Notes: a model not told the origin generated them from the letters alone. A stretch of DNA of 64,000 nucleotides from Hespellia stercorisuis DSM 15480 (GCF_900142165.1 NZ_FQZY01000018.1:16127-80126); one strand, 5' to 3'. Counted from the first letter of the stretch, positions 16,528-25,671 are shown. Translations and numbers: made by a program.

Positions 16528-19155
16528 TTATTCATCTGCTCCATACTTTTCCTGCCGAGACGGATTTCCCTTCACCTGATCCATATTTTTCCTGCCAAGA
16601 CGGATTTCCTCCATCTGCTCCGCAAGTTCCTCTGGCATGTGATCGAACAGATAATTGGAACTCTTTTCTTTCCCCTGCGGATTGTCGATATGCGCCTCGC
16701 GGATCTCCCGGTTCGTCCGCGCGATCTCTTCCTTCAGTTCTCTCGAAGACAACAGAAAACACCCTTTGCTTCGAATGATGACCTGCTCCGTTCCATCGGA
16801 CGTGGCTACCGTGACGTGATATTTTCTGCCCATCTCGTGGGCCGCTTTTTCAATGTACTGGTCCGCCGTCTCCGCCTCCTGCGTGAAAACGACCTGAATG
16901 TTGTGATACTCTTCCACTTCCTCCACATGGCCCGGGATCTTGTACGCATCGAACACGACAATCAGATGGCACTGTCTGAAGCCCTGATAATTACAGAGAA
17001 TGTCCTGCAGCTTCAGGCGCGCCGCATCCAGGCTGATCTCCGCCAGCTCCTTCAGCTCGTCCCACGCAAAGATCACGTTATAGCCATCCACCAGAAGATA
17101 TTCCTTCAGCGGCGGTTTTTTGTCCGGGTTATAAATGACCTCCACAGGCTTCGGTTTCTTTTTGTCAAAAGAAACTTTTTTTGCCGCCTTACTCTCTGGT
17201 TTTTTCTTCGGTAAGATAGTCTGCACGTAGATTTCGTCCAGCTCATCCTCGGTCAGGCGGATGTTGGAGCCGTGGCTCTTTGGCATGACATGCTCCAGAG
17301 TGTTGTCCATATGCATGTACTCTTCCACTTCATCCCACGACACCACGAATCCGGCTCCGTGTGCGCAAAAGACCGACCCGGTCGGGTTCTCCAGATCCAT
17401 TTCCGGCTGGTAGTTCCTTGCTGTGATGACCTCCTGTGCGTTGTGGCACGGGCGGTATCCACTCAGTGAGCAGGACATCTTCCCGCGGCCGCTGGTGTAA
17501 GCCTGCAGCTCCTTCTGGTAATTCTGCATGGTCGCTACCGGCGCGATCCCCTGCAGAATGGACATTTCCCCCTCCTGTTCCGGCGGTTCCATGGTTCCGC
17601 ACATGCGCTCCACATCGGACATGGCACGGCCGATCATCTCCGTCGGCACCTCTAACCGATATGCATAGCAGGGTTCCAAAAGCACCGCCGCATCCTGCGC
17701 TCTCGCACTCATCAGCCCCTGTCTTACCGCCCGGTACGTGGCCTGGCGGAAGTCGCCGCCCTCGGTGTGCTTAAGATGTGCCTTGCCGGAAGTCAACGTA
17801 ATGTTCATGTCCGTGATATGGGCTCCAGTCAACACCCCCACATGCTCCCGCTCCTCCAGATGGGTCAGAATCAGCCTCTGCCAGTTGCGGTCCAGCACAT
17901 CCTCGCTGCACTTTGTATGGAAGACCATCCCACTCCCCGCTTCGCCCGGCTCCAGCAGCAAATGGACCTCGGCATAGTGGCGGAGCGGCTCGAAGTGACC
18001 CACTCCTTCCACCGCCCTGGAGACGGTCTCTCTGTACATGATTTTCCCTGCGCCGAACTCGACCCACACACCAAATCTTTTTTTGATCAGATACTGCAGG
18101 ATCTCGGTCTGCACCTCTCCCATGAGCTGGGCCTGGATCTCCCTGAGATTTTCATTCCAGACGATGTGGAGCTGCGGCTCTTCCTCCTCCAACTCCTTCA
18201 GCTTTCCGAGCATCACATTGGCGTGTACATTTTCCGGGAGAATGATCCGGTAAGTCAAAACAGGCTCCAGTACTGGAATCTCCGAATCCGGCTCCGCGCC
18301 GATTCCCTCCCCGGGAAATGTCTGCGTCAGCCCGGTGACCGCACAGACCGTCCCCGCCTGCACCTCCGGCACCGCTTCAAAAGCCGCCCCCGAATAAATA
18401 CGAATCTGGTTGACCTTCTCTGCGGCATCTGTCAGCACATCCTTCACCTTCAGTGTCCCGCCGGTCACCTTCAGATACGTGAGTCTGGTTCCATTTTCAT
18501 CCCTTGCGATCTTGTAGACCCTGGCCCCAAACTCTTTGGGATATTCCCGTGACTTCGCGTACATCCGCAGTCCTTCCAGCAGTTCCATCGCTTTCTTGTC
18601 CTTGTCCGAAGCCGCACCTGTGTCTGTCATACTGCCCGCGCCGCCCGGCCGCACTTCATTGATTATCTCCATCAGGCCCGGCGTAAATTCCTGGCATCCC
18701 TCGCCCAGACGTTCCTGCAGCTGCTCCAGAAGCTTTTCTTTATTTGTTCCGTCCTGATCCATCTTATTTATAAAAAGAAACGTCGGAATTTCATGACGTT
18801 TCAGCAGTCTCCACAAAGTCTCCGTGTGCCCCTGTACACCATCTGCCCCACTGACCACAAGAACCGCATAATCCAGTACCTGGAGCGTCCGCTCTGTCTC
18901 GGCCGAGAAGTCCACGTGCCCCGGCGTATCAAGCAGCGTGATCTCCATATCCTCATATGTAAGCTGTGCCTGCTTGGAAAAAATCGTGATTCCGCGGCTC
19001 CTTTCCATCTCATCATTGTCCAGGAACGCATCCCTCGTGTCCACACGTCCCAGTCTGCGGGTCGTTCCCGTAATATACAGCATCGCCTCAGACAATGTCG
19101 TCTTCCCCGCATCGACATGGGCAAGGATTCCGATATTTATTTTTTTATTCTGCAT
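16528..19155 (-). CDS. Tet(M)-like translation GTPase fused to a YacP/Rae1-type NYN ribonuclease domain
   Basis: An 875-residue protein; Tet(M)-type proteins have about 640. Residues 1-640 follow elongation-factor-G architecture: G1 AHVDAGKTT, switch II DTPGHVDF, G4 NKMD, domain II and a C-terminal domain-IV/V region with SGRGKMSCSLSGYRPC, as in tetracycline ribosomal-protection proteins. A Lys-rich linker (about 640-680) joins a roughly 195-residue NYN/PIN domain with the acidic residues in YLLVDGYNVIFAW, VVFDAYK, ETADQYIE and VATSDGTEQ. Rae1 (YacP) is known to cut mRNA in the ribosomal A site, so the fusion suggests a GTPase that delivers a nuclease to ribosomes; that is inference. AGGAG eight bases upstream fixes the start at 19155. 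Confidence 0.85.
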   Translation of the reverse strand: MQNKKINIGILAHVDAGKTTLSEAMLYITGTTRRLGRVDTRDAFLDNDEMERSRGITIFSKQAQLTYEDMEITLLDTPGHVDFSAETERTLQVLDYAVLVVSGADGVQGHTETLWRLLKRHEIPTFLFINKMDQDGTNKEKLLEQLQERLGEGCQEFTPGLMEIINEVRPGGAGSMTDTGAASDKDKKAMELLEGLRMYAKSREYPKEFGARVYKIARDENGTRLTYLKVTGGTLKVKDVLTDAAEKVNQIRIYSGAAFEAVPEVQAGTVCAVTGLTQTFPGEGIGAEPDSEIPVLEPVLTYRIILPENVHANVMLGKLKELEEEEPQLHIVWNENLREIQAQLMGEVQTEILQYLIKKRFGVWVEFGAGKIMYRETVSRAVEGVGHFEPLRHYAEVHLLLEPGEAGSGMVFHTKCSEDVLDRNWQRLILTHLEEREHVGVLTGAHITDMNITLTSGKAHLKHTEGGDFRQATYRAVRQGLMSARAQDAAVLLEPCYAYRLEVPTEMIGRAMSDVERMCGTMEPPEQEGEMSILQGIAPVATMQNYQKELQAYTSGRGKMSCSLSGYRPCHNAQEVITARNYQPEMDLENPTGSVFCAHGAGFVVSWDEVEEYMHMDNTLEHVMPKSHGSNIRLTEDELDEIYVQTILPKKKPESKAAKKVSFDKKKPKPVEVIYNPDKKPPLKEYLLVDGYNVIFAWDELKELAEISLDAARLKLQDILCNYQGFRQCHLIVVFDAYKIPGHVEEVEEYHNIQVVFTQEAETADQYIEKAAHEMGRKYHVTVATSDGTEQVIIRSKGCFLLSSRELKEEIARTNREIREAHIDNPQGKEKSSNYLFDHMPEELAEQMEEIRLGRKNMDQVKGNPSRQEKYGADE

Positions 19156-19263
19156 CACAAATCTCCTTCGGCTGTTTTCATCATCCATTCTAAAACCGCT
19201 TCCTGTAGCCCGCCGGTGAACTCACCTTCAGACTTACCGGCAAACTCATCCGGCAGCGATTAG

Positions 19264-19341
19264 GGACAGAGCAAAAGTGCAATTGGGGACGTAGCAAAGT
19301 TGCAACTTTGCTACGTCCCCAATTGCACTTTTGCTCTGTCC
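19264..19341. repeat. REP-like palindromic element, copy 2 (78-base perfect palindrome)
   Basis: Every base from 19264 to 19341 pairs with its mirror about a TTGCAA centre at 19300-19305. The inner 62 bases match copy 1 at 14516-14577. The ends are GGACAGAGC and GCTCTGTCC. It lies between the CsoR gene and the GTPase gene and could stop transcription from either side. Confidence 0.85.
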
Positions 19342-19395
19342 TCAACCCGCCACTTTGTGCTTCATGCACTTGAAGCGGGGCATACTTACGAGCGA

Positions 19396-19725
19396 TCATT
19401 TCATATATCGGTCTATCGCGTGATTCAGTTCCTCGATCATCTGCTGGTCACCATCCTCCACCGCGTGTACAATGCAGTGCTCGATATGATCCTTCAGGAT
19501 CACTTTGCCGGTGTTGTTCAGCGCGGATTTGACCGCAGCCAGCTGAATCAGCACTTCGCTGCAGTCCTCGCCATCCTCCACCATCCGGCGCACCTTGTTG
19601 AGATGGCCGCTGGCTCTGGCCAGCCGGTCAAGCACCTCTTTTGTATGAGTGTGGTTGTGACCATGATTGTGGGGGACCTGCTGCGGTTCCTGTTCATGCC
19701 CCTCCTGTGTATGTGCTTCTTTCAT
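19396..19725 (-). CDS. csoR: CsoR-family metal-sensing repressor
   Basis: All-helical DNA-binding repressor of 109 residues. The Cu(I)-type ligand set Cys-His-Cys is visible as GEDCSEVLIQLAAVKSA and, 24 residues on, KDHIEHC, in the spacing of CsoR. The N-terminus is unusually His-rich (HNHGHNHTHTKE), which could add metal binding. The ATG at 19725 follows AGGGTGAT. Two start codons lie just upstream (ATG and GTG). No copper ATPase or chaperone is adjacent. The nearest metal genes are the CbiM importer 3 kb away, so the metal and target remain uncertain. Confidence 0.85.
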   Translation of the reverse strand: MKEAHTQEGHEQEPQQVPHNHGHNHTHTKEVLDRLARASGHLNKVRRMVEDGEDCSEVLIQLAAVKSALNNTGKVILKDHIEHCIVHAVEDGDQQMIEELNHAIDRYMK

Positions 19726-19907
19726 TCTCATCACCCTATTCTATACTATGTATGACTTTTTAGCAAAGCGGACATTCCGAGTCCGATTCACTGCATCCTC
19801 ATAATTGCTCAGATAAAATTATTTTACGTGATTCCCGATGATTAGTCAACCAGTCAATGCAAATGTCTGTGCAAGATCCGATACAGCAGAAAATGTAAGA
19901 TCGCCAA

Positions 19908-20276
19908 TTACTTTTCACATTCCGGTACATTTTTTGTGGCAACGATATCGCTGCCCAGTGAGAGCACATCCCGAATTACCACCTGCCCGGAAAACACCGG
20001 TGCCTGCAGCGTCACTTTTTTCACCTCTTCCATCACCCGAAAAATTTTATCTTTCGGAATGGCGGCGGTCGTTCTCACACTTGCCAGCGGCAGGGTTCCG
20101 CCCAAAACAGCCACGGAGCTTGCGATCGTCCTTCTCGGTGCCGTCAGTTCCTGCCGGACGTATTCTTCACCTCTCGCACAGGCCGCCCCCTCGATCCTTC
20201 TGATCTCGGTTCCTTCAAACTCTGCCGTGACATCACATCCATTCGGACACACGATACATGTAAATTCTTTTAGCAT
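19908..20276 (-). CDS. DUF1667 protein, third subunit of a GlpA-like oxidase operon
   Basis: A 122-residue protein. It starts MLKEFTCIVCPNGCDVTAEF, where two cysteines in CIVCPNGC and a later Cys in EGAACARGEEYVRQE form the conserved DUF1667 Cys set, probably binding iron-sulfur or zinc. The family almost always follows FAD oxidoreductases related to glycerol-3-phosphate dehydrogenase. Here its start overlaps the preceding stop by seven bases and its Shine-Dalgarno (GGAGG) lies inside that gene. Likely an electron-transfer or assembly partner; biochemical role not established. Confidence 0.8.
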   Translation of the reverse strand: MLKEFTCIVCPNGCDVTAEFEGTEIRRIEGAACARGEEYVRQELTAPRRTIASSVAVLGGTLPLASVRTTAAIPKDKIFRVMEEVKKVTLQAPVFSGQVVIRDVLSLGSDIVATKNVPECEK

Positions 20277-21577
20277 TCCACACACACCTCCAATGCTCCG
20301 TCTCTCTTCATACGCTCCGCCTTCACCGGAATCTGGATCATCTCCGCGGGGATTGCCTTCTTCATCTTTCTGGATGCAATCGTCTCCCCGTTCTGGCGCA
20401 CCACGATCGTCACATCCTTAAACTGTTTTCTGACACGCATGGCCAGCTTCACATCCTGCGTTCCGCTGACTTTCTGCGGAATCGTATGATTGATATTCTC
20501 ATCGGCAGTCACAGGAATCCTGCACGCCTGCAGCTTTCCGTCGCACACGTACCGCGCGGCTCCCTCCGCCAGTTTTTCCGCCTCCATGGAAACAAAATCA
20601 ACCAGATCATGTACATGCAGCACATTTCCTGCAGCGAAAATCCCCTCCTGAGATGTCTGGAAATTTTCATCCACGACCGCGCCCTTGGTTCGCCCATCCA
20701 AAACCACCGATGCGTCGAGAGAGAGCTCATTCTCCGGAATCAATCCCACCGACAGAATCAGGGTGTCACAGGGATAGACTTTTTCCGTGCCGGGAATCGG
20801 TTTCAGACTCTCATCCACCTCCGATACCGTGACTGATTCCAATCTGGATTTTCCTGTAATCTCCGTCACCGTATGGCTCAGATACAGCGGAATGTCATAA
20901 TCGTTGAGACACTGCTGAATATTTCTCGGAAGTCCGCTCGGAATGGGCAGGATCTCGAAAACTGCCTGCACATGTGCCCCCTCCAGCGTCATGCGCCGCG
21001 CCATGATCATTCCGATATCACCGGAACCCAGGATCACCACCTCTTTTCCGGGCATCCGGTTATACAGGTTGATATACGCCTGCGCCACACCCGCCGTGAA
21101 CACGCCGGTCGGCCTCTCCCCGGGAATCCCCAGCACTCCTCTGGTCCGTTCCCTGCAGCCCATCGTCAGGATGACCGCTCTGGCTCTCCATTTTCTGATT
21201 CCGCCCCGCGTGACAACGGTGACCACCTTGTCCTCTGTGATCTCCGTCACCGCCGCATTGGTGATGTAGGGAATGTGCAGTTCCTCCACCGCATCGATGA
21301 ATCGCTGCGCATACTCAGGCCCACTCAGCGTCTCCTTGAATCTGGTGAGCCCGAATCCGTCATGGATACACTGGCGCAGGATTCCGCCCATGGTTTTCTC
21401 CCGCTCTACGATCAGCACACTGGTAATCCCCTTCTCATACAGTTTTACCGCTGCCGCCAGCCCTGCAGGGCCTCCCCCGACAACCAGCACATCTATTTCC
21501 TGCATTTTTTCTATTTCATCCGTCTCTTCTATTTCTCTTATTCCTTCCACTTCTCTTGTTCTGTCAAATGTTTCCAT
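20270..21577 (-). CDS. FAD/NAD-dependent oxidoreductase, second subunit of a GlpA-like oxidase operon
   Basis: Flavoprotein of 435 residues of the pyridine-nucleotide-disulfide oxidoreductase type. It has the FAD loop DVLVVGGGPAGLAAAVKLY, a second dinucleotide loop VVILGSGDIGMIMARRM and the C-terminal FAD motif GIFAAGNVLHVHDLVDFVS. No CxxC active-site disulfide follows the first loop, so it is not a reductase of that class. It sits 10 bases after the GlpA-like gene and overlaps the DUF1667 gene, the standard three-gene layout. The first 27 residues are an odd Glu-rich stretch (REVEGIREIEETDEIEKMQE) before the FAD loop. AGGAGGT five bases upstream supports that start, so the extension is probably translated. 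Confidence 0.82.
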   Translation of the reverse strand: METFDRTREVEGIREIEETDEIEKMQEIDVLVVGGGPAGLAAAVKLYEKGITSVLIVEREKTMGGILRQCIHDGFGLTRFKETLSGPEYAQRFIDAVEELHIPYITNAAVTEITEDKVVTVVTRGGIRKWRARAVILTMGCRERTRGVLGIPGERPTGVFTAGVAQAYINLYNRMPGKEVVILGSGDIGMIMARRMTLEGAHVQAVFEILPIPSGLPRNIQQCLNDYDIPLYLSHTVTEITGKSRLESVTVSEVDESLKPIPGTEKVYPCDTLILSVGLIPENELSLDASVVLDGRTKGAVVDENFQTSQEGIFAAGNVLHVHDLVDFVSMEAEKLAEGAARYVCDGKLQACRIPVTADENINHTIPQKVSGTQDVKLAMRVRKQFKDVTIVVRQNGETIASRKMKKAIPAEMIQIPVKAERMKRDGALEVCVEC

Positions 21578-21587
21578 CGTGCACCTC

Positions 21588-23036
21588 CTATCTCACCTTT
21601 CCGGTAAACATATACGCACCCTGTCTGTTATAGCAGATTTCTTCCGGCTGCTGTCCCAGTTCCTGCTCGATCATCTGCGTGATCCGCATCTGGCAGTATC
21701 CGCCCTGACACCGTCCCATCATCGAACGTGTGCGGTATTTGACTCCGACCACTGTACTCACCCCCAGCGGATTATGTATGGCTTGCAATATCTCCGCTTT
21801 CGACACTTTCTCACAGCGGCAGATCAGCTGACCATAATCTGGATTTTTCTCAATAGCTTCTCTCTGCTCCTCTTCCGTCATCAGCGAAAATCTCCGGATC
21901 CCTTTTCTTTTCGGGTTAAATTCCTGATTCTTCTCCGGATGCTCTCTCCCCGCCAGCATGGACGCCACCATTCTGCCGATGGGCACCGCGGCCGTCAGAC
22001 CCGGAGACTCGATTCCCACGAGGTTGATTGCCCGGGGCGCGATTTCTTCTCTCATCTCAATCCGAAAATCCTGAATAACGCCATTTTCATCCACCCACTT
22101 CGGCAGGATTCCGGAATAGTTTCTTATGTAGTCCGCCTTTCTAATGCAGGGCCACAAGTCCGATGCGCTCTCAGCCAGATAATCCATATTTTTCTGTGAG
22201 ACGCTGTAATCTGTAAAATCCGTCACCATATCTGCATTTGGTCCAATGATTACGTTCCCGTCCGTCGTATTGGTCACATGAATCCCCATATATGTATTGC
22301 TGGGTACCGGATATACAGGCATAGGGAGCATTGCCCCTGTCCGCTGATCCAGGATAATGTAATCCCCCTTGGAGCCAATGATCTGATACCCGGTGATTCC
22401 CAGCATATCCGAGATTTTCCCACATCCCAGCCCGGCACTGTTCACGACCCACCGCGTCCGGATCTCATCTGTTCCCGCAGTGATGCAGTATTCATCCGCC
22501 TCACGCCGGATGGCCGTCACCTCGTGGTCAAAGAGATATTCCGCGCCGTTTTCCGCCGCATTTTCCGCGAGTGCTATGGTATAGATAAACGGATCCACGA
22601 TCCCGCTGTTCTCCGACAACATCGCAAATTTCCCCACAACGGCCGGAACCAGCCGGTGCAGTTCTTCCTCATCAATCAGACTGAGCCCGGCCGCGCCGTT
22701 TTTCGCGCCCTGCTCCATGGTCCGCTCCAGCGTTTCCATATCCTCCCGGGTATTGCCGACCAGCACCTTCCCGCACCGCTTAAACGGAATGTCCAGTTCC
22801 TGTGCCAGCCTGTCAAACTCCCGGTTGCCCTCCACACAGAGCTTCGCCTTCAGGGTACCGGTGTCATAGGCAAATCCTCCATGAACCACCCCGGAATTTC
22901 GTCCGCTCGTCTCATAACATACATCCAGGTTCTTCTCCAGGACCACAATATCCAGCCTGTATCTGGACAGCTCCCGCGCGATCGCGCTCCCGACTACACC
23001 GCCGCCTATCACGGCAACATCGTATCTCTCTTTCAA
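21588..23036 (-). CDS. GlpA/LhgO-like FAD-dependent dehydrogenase with C-terminal Fe-S (BFD-like) domain
   Basis: Flavoenzyme of 482 residues. The N-terminal DAO domain has YDVAVIGGGVVGSAIAREL and SGRNSGVVHGGFAYDTGTL, as in glycerol-3-phosphate dehydrogenase GlpA and L-2-hydroxyglutarate oxidase. A C-terminal bacterioferritin-ferredoxin-like domain has a four-Cys set: CRCEK (two), then GRCQGGYC (two). It likely oxidises glycerol 3-phosphate or a 2-hydroxyacid and passes electrons to its two partners downstream. The start is a TTG at 23036 with AGAGGTG eight bases before it; in-frame ATGs further up lack a ribosome site. Promoter and operators lie immediately upstream. Confidence 0.82.
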   Translation of the reverse strand: MKERYDVAVIGGGVVGSAIARELSRYRLDIVVLEKNLDVCYETSGRNSGVVHGGFAYDTGTLKAKLCVEGNREFDRLAQELDIPFKRCGKVLVGNTREDMETLERTMEQGAKNGAAGLSLIDEEELHRLVPAVVGKFAMLSENSGIVDPFIYTIALAENAAENGAEYLFDHEVTAIRREADEYCITAGTDEIRTRWVVNSAGLGCGKISDMLGITGYQIIGSKGDYIILDQRTGAMLPMPVYPVPSNTYMGIHVTNTTDGNVIIGPNADMVTDFTDYSVSQKNMDYLAESASDLWPCIRKADYIRNYSGILPKWVDENGVIQDFRIEMREEIAPRAINLVGIESPGLTAAVPIGRMVASMLAGREHPEKNQEFNPKRKGIRRFSLMTEEEQREAIEKNPDYGQLICRCEKVSKAEILQAIHNPLGVSTVVGVKYRTRSMMGRCQGGYCQMRITQMIEQELGQQPEEICYNRQGAYMFTGKVR

Positions 23037-23067
23037 TCCGCACACCTCTTTCTTTGAATCCAGCCTC

Positions 23068-23120
23068 ATATTCATCCAATGAATTTTCTTTATAATAACA
23101 TCACGTCTCCATTTTTTCAA
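23068..23120 (-). promoter_or_regulatory. Promoter and operator of the GlpA-like operon
   Basis: Minus-strand TTGAAA (23115-23120), 17-base spacer, TATTAT (23092-23097) with extended TG. The 14-base element CATTGGATGAATAT occupies 23068-23081, right at the expected transcription start, and is repeated exactly at 23164-23177. The GntR regulator encoded upstream is the likely binder. Confidence 0.6.
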
Positions 23121-23148
23121 GCATTTATGAATATTTTTGTAAAAAAAT

Positions 23149-23186
23149 AAACCGGTACAGGATATATTCATCCAATGTATCGGTTT
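23149..23186 (-). terminator. Hairpin after the gntR gene, overlapping an operator copy
   Basis: Minus-strand stem AAACCGATACA / TGTACCGGTTT (one mismatch) followed by ATTTTTTT. The loop contains the second copy of CATTGGATGAATAT (23164-23177), so termination and regulator binding may compete here. Confidence 0.6.
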
Positions 23187-23195
23187 TTATAAAAC

Positions 23196-23900
23196 TTATA
23201 TTTCCCCGGATTTTTCGTCCTTCTGTTCCTGCTGGTACCGCTCGTGATTATACAGAATGTGATAGAGCATCTCCTGCTGCGCCTCCAGCGCCTTCCGCCC
23301 GGCAATCGCCTCGTAGATATTCCGGTGCGCTTTGATCGTGTCCTCATACTCCGTCACACTGACCTCCCGGGAAAAAATCTCGATTCCCTCCGTGATCACC
23401 GGAATCAGGTTGACCATCATCGTATTGTGTGTGCACTCCGCAATCTTTTTATGGAAAAGAGCATCCAGCTTTGAATACTCCTCCCGCTTCATCATCTTGC
23501 TCTCAAGCTGCTCAAGAATCTCTCGAAGCTCACTGACTTCTTCCGCCGTCCCATTCTCCGCCGCCAGCGCCGCAATAGACGGCTCGATGATGCTCCTCAC
23601 CTGCAGCACGTCCCGGGTCAGCTTCTTCTTATCCTTCACCATGGCAAATCCGAACGGATCGTCCACCACGCCCTGCTTCTCCGATAGAAATGTCCCGGCC
23701 CCCTGCCGGATCACCACAATATTCCGGCTCACCAGAACGCGCAGTGCCTCACGCACCATATTCCGGCTGACCCCCAGGATTTCTGCCAGTTCCGGCTCCG
23801 TGGGGAGCTTATCCCCCGGCCGGTAATCCCGCTCCTGTATCAACTGCAGCAGTCCATCCACAGCCTTCTCTCCCAAAGTTAATCCCTGTTCCCTCTTCAT
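23196..23900 (-). CDS. GntR-family regulator, FadR/FCD subgroup
   Basis: Regulator of 234 residues. The N-terminal winged helix has [20 protein letters not shown] and [16 protein letters not shown], then [11 protein letters not shown]. The C-terminal FCD ligand domain is all-helical, with metal-ligand-type residues around [15 protein letters not shown] and [14 protein letters not shown]-type regulators respond to small acids such as lactate, glycolate or gluconate. The start overlaps the nfo stop by four bases (ATGA). It lies directly upstream of the GlpA-like operon, whose promoter carries a repeated 14-base element, so it probably controls that operon. Confidence 0.87.
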   Translation of the reverse strand: MKREQGLTLGEKAVDGLLQLIQERDYRPGDKLPTEPELAEILGVSRNMVREALRVLVSRNIVVIRQGAGTFLSEKQGVVDDPFGFAMVKDKKKLTRDVLQVRSIIEPSIAALAAENGTAEEVSELREILEQLESKMMKREEYSKLDALFHKKIAECTHNTMMVNLIPVITEGIEIFSREVSVTEYEDTIKAHRNIYEAIAGRKALEAQQEMLYHILYNHERYQQEQKDEKSGEI

Positions 23901-24727
23901 GCCACACTCCCCCGCAAAAGTTCAATCTCCTTCTTGTACCCGGGAAGCTCATTGGGCGTCTCCAGGCAAAATGGCAGACCCCGCAGTTTCGGGTGATTGA
24001 TGATCCGCACCATGGCCTCCAGCCCGATGCTGCCCTCCCCGATCTTTTCATGGCGGTCCTTGTGACTCTCAAACGGATTCTTACTGTCATTGAGATGAAT
24101 TGCCCTCAGCCGGTCCAACCCCACGATCCGGTCAAACTCTTCCAATACTTCATCCAGATGATTCACGATATCATACCCGGCATCGTACACATGGCAGGTG
24201 TCCAGGCAGACGCCGATCTTGTCGGTCAGATTCACTCCCGCTATGATCTCATGCAGCTCCTCAAAGCTCCGGCCGACCTCCGTTCCCTTTCCGGACATGG
24301 TCTCCAGAAGCACGGTCGTGGTCTGCTCCTCAGTTATAATGTCATTGAGCATCTCCGTGATCAGACGGATGCCCTCTGCACTCCCCTGCCCCACGTGACT
24401 TCCCGGATGAAAATTATAATAATTTCCCGGCACGTATTCCATCCGCTGCAGGTCATCCTTCATGGTCAGATGTGCAAATTCTCTTGTCTCTGCCTTGGCC
24501 GAACACGGATTCAGAGTGTACGGCGCATGCGCTACCAGTGTCGCAAATTCATGCTCTTCCAGAAAGCGTACCAATGCCGCAGCATCCTCCGGATCAATTT
24601 CTTTTGCCCTGCTCCCCCGCGGATTGCGCGTGAAGAACTGGAAGGTATTTGCGCCGATGGAAACGGCCGTCTCTCCCATATTCAGAAAGCCCTTCGATGA
24701 GGATAAGTGTGCTCCTATATTTAACAT
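23897..24727 (-). CDS. nfo: Endonuclease IV (apurinic/apyrimidinic)
   Basis: DNA repair enzyme of 276 residues, a zinc TIM barrel that cuts 5' of abasic sites. Metal-ligand segments are visible: [85 protein letters not shown] (split across DSKN and HKDRHE) and CLETPN. All the usual His, Asp and Glu ligands appear present. It is translationally coupled to the downstream gntR gene, probably by chance of packing, not function. Confidence 0.92.
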   Translation of the reverse strand: MLNIGAHLSSSKGFLNMGETAVSIGANTFQFFTRNPRGSRAKEIDPEDAAALVRFLEEHEFATLVAHAPYTLNPCSAKAETREFAHLTMKDDLQRMEYVPGNYYNFHPGSHVGQGSAEGIRLITEMLNDIITEEQTTTVLLETMSGKGTEVGRSFEELHEIIAGVNLTDKIGVCLDTCHVYDAGYDIVNHLDEVLEEFDRIVGLDRLRAIHLNDSKNPFESHKDRHEKIGEGSIGLEAMVRIINHPKLRGLPFCLETPNELPGYKKEIELLRGSVA

Positions 24728-24781
24728 ATCAGTCTCCTGTTTCTTTTTTTATTCGCTTCTAAGTCTATGCGTTCTGTTTTC

Positions 24782-25540
24782 TCAATCCTCCAGCAGGTCA
24801 TTGATCTTCTCCATCTCATCCTCTGCCTGATAAATCAGGCGGCTGCACTCATACAGCTTCGCGGTAAAGTCGATCTCACATTCCTGGTGCAGGGATTTGT
24901 ACTTCAAATCATGCTCCAGACTGGCCCACAGATCCATGGCCAGCGTGCGGATCTGAAGTTCCACCGGAACCATCTGCTTTTTGCCCATAAAATATACTGG
25001 AATCCGAATGACCAGGTGAAGACTTCGGTACCCGTTTCGCTTCGGGGACTGCACATAGTCCTTCTCCTCCATGATGCTGATATCATCCTGCGCCATAATC
25101 CGCTCTCTCACCAGATAAATGTCCTTCACATAAGGGCAGACGACACGCACCCCGGCGATATCGTATATATTATTGCAAGCGGAAGACAGTGTCAGGTCAA
25201 GATCCTTCTTCTGGAGTTTCCCCAGAATACTGTCCGCCGATTTCAATCGTGTGTCAATATGATGAATGGGGCACCGCTGTTTCCGAAAATGAAATTCATC
25301 CTTGATGATCTCCATTCTTGCCGTCGTCTCGTTCATCGCCGCATTGTACATGCGCAGGATGGGATCCATGGTCTGGGAAAACTGGTCCTTCATGTTCACG
25401 ATCCACTCCATGTTGTCTCCCTGCCGTACGCCCCGGGGAATCAGTTCATTTACCTCCAGCGTTCCTTCCAGCATCTCTTCCCGTTCTATTGTAACATCTG
25501 TCTCTTTTATACTAATTATCTCTTTTGTCTTTTTTCTCAT
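24782..25540 (-). CDS. Small alarmone synthetase (RelA/SpoT synthetase domain, RelQ/YjbM type)
   Basis: A 252-residue protein making (p)ppGpp-type alarmones from GTP or GDP and ATP. The RelA/SpoT core has DTRLKSADSILGKLQKKDLD, DIAGVRVVCPYVKDIY, SPKRNGYRSLHLVIRIPVY and VELQIRTLAMDLWASLEHDL. There is no HD hydrolase, TGS or ACT domain, as in stand-alone synthetases. It carries about 40 extra N-terminal residues. It is monocistronic, 54 bases from nfo. Its product class would tie growth to nutrient state. Confidence 0.88.
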   Translation of the reverse strand: MRKKTKEIISIKETDVTIEREEMLEGTLEVNELIPRGVRQGDNMEWIVNMKDQFSQTMDPILRMYNAAMNETTARMEIIKDEFHFRKQRCPIHHIDTRLKSADSILGKLQKKDLDLTLSSACNNIYDIAGVRVVCPYVKDIYLVRERIMAQDDISIMEEKDYVQSPKRNGYRSLHLVIRIPVYFMGKKQMVPVELQIRTLAMDLWASLEHDLKYKSLHQECEIDFTAKLYECSRLIYQAEDEMEKINDLLED

Positions 25541-25671
25541 GGCTACCTCTTTTTAAGCATACTTTTTCAGGAATTTTTTCCCAACTGTCTTTATCTTACC
25601 AAAAAAGCGTTTTTGATACGTGAAAACCACATGAACAATTTATTAATTTACCGTAAATTAAGACATCCTTC

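Noticed and set aside
16528..19155. Tetracycline resistance gene tet(M) family
   Set aside because: GTPase domains resemble it, but the fused nuclease domain and chromosomal context argue for a housekeeping ribosome factor; resistance is not supported by sequence alone.
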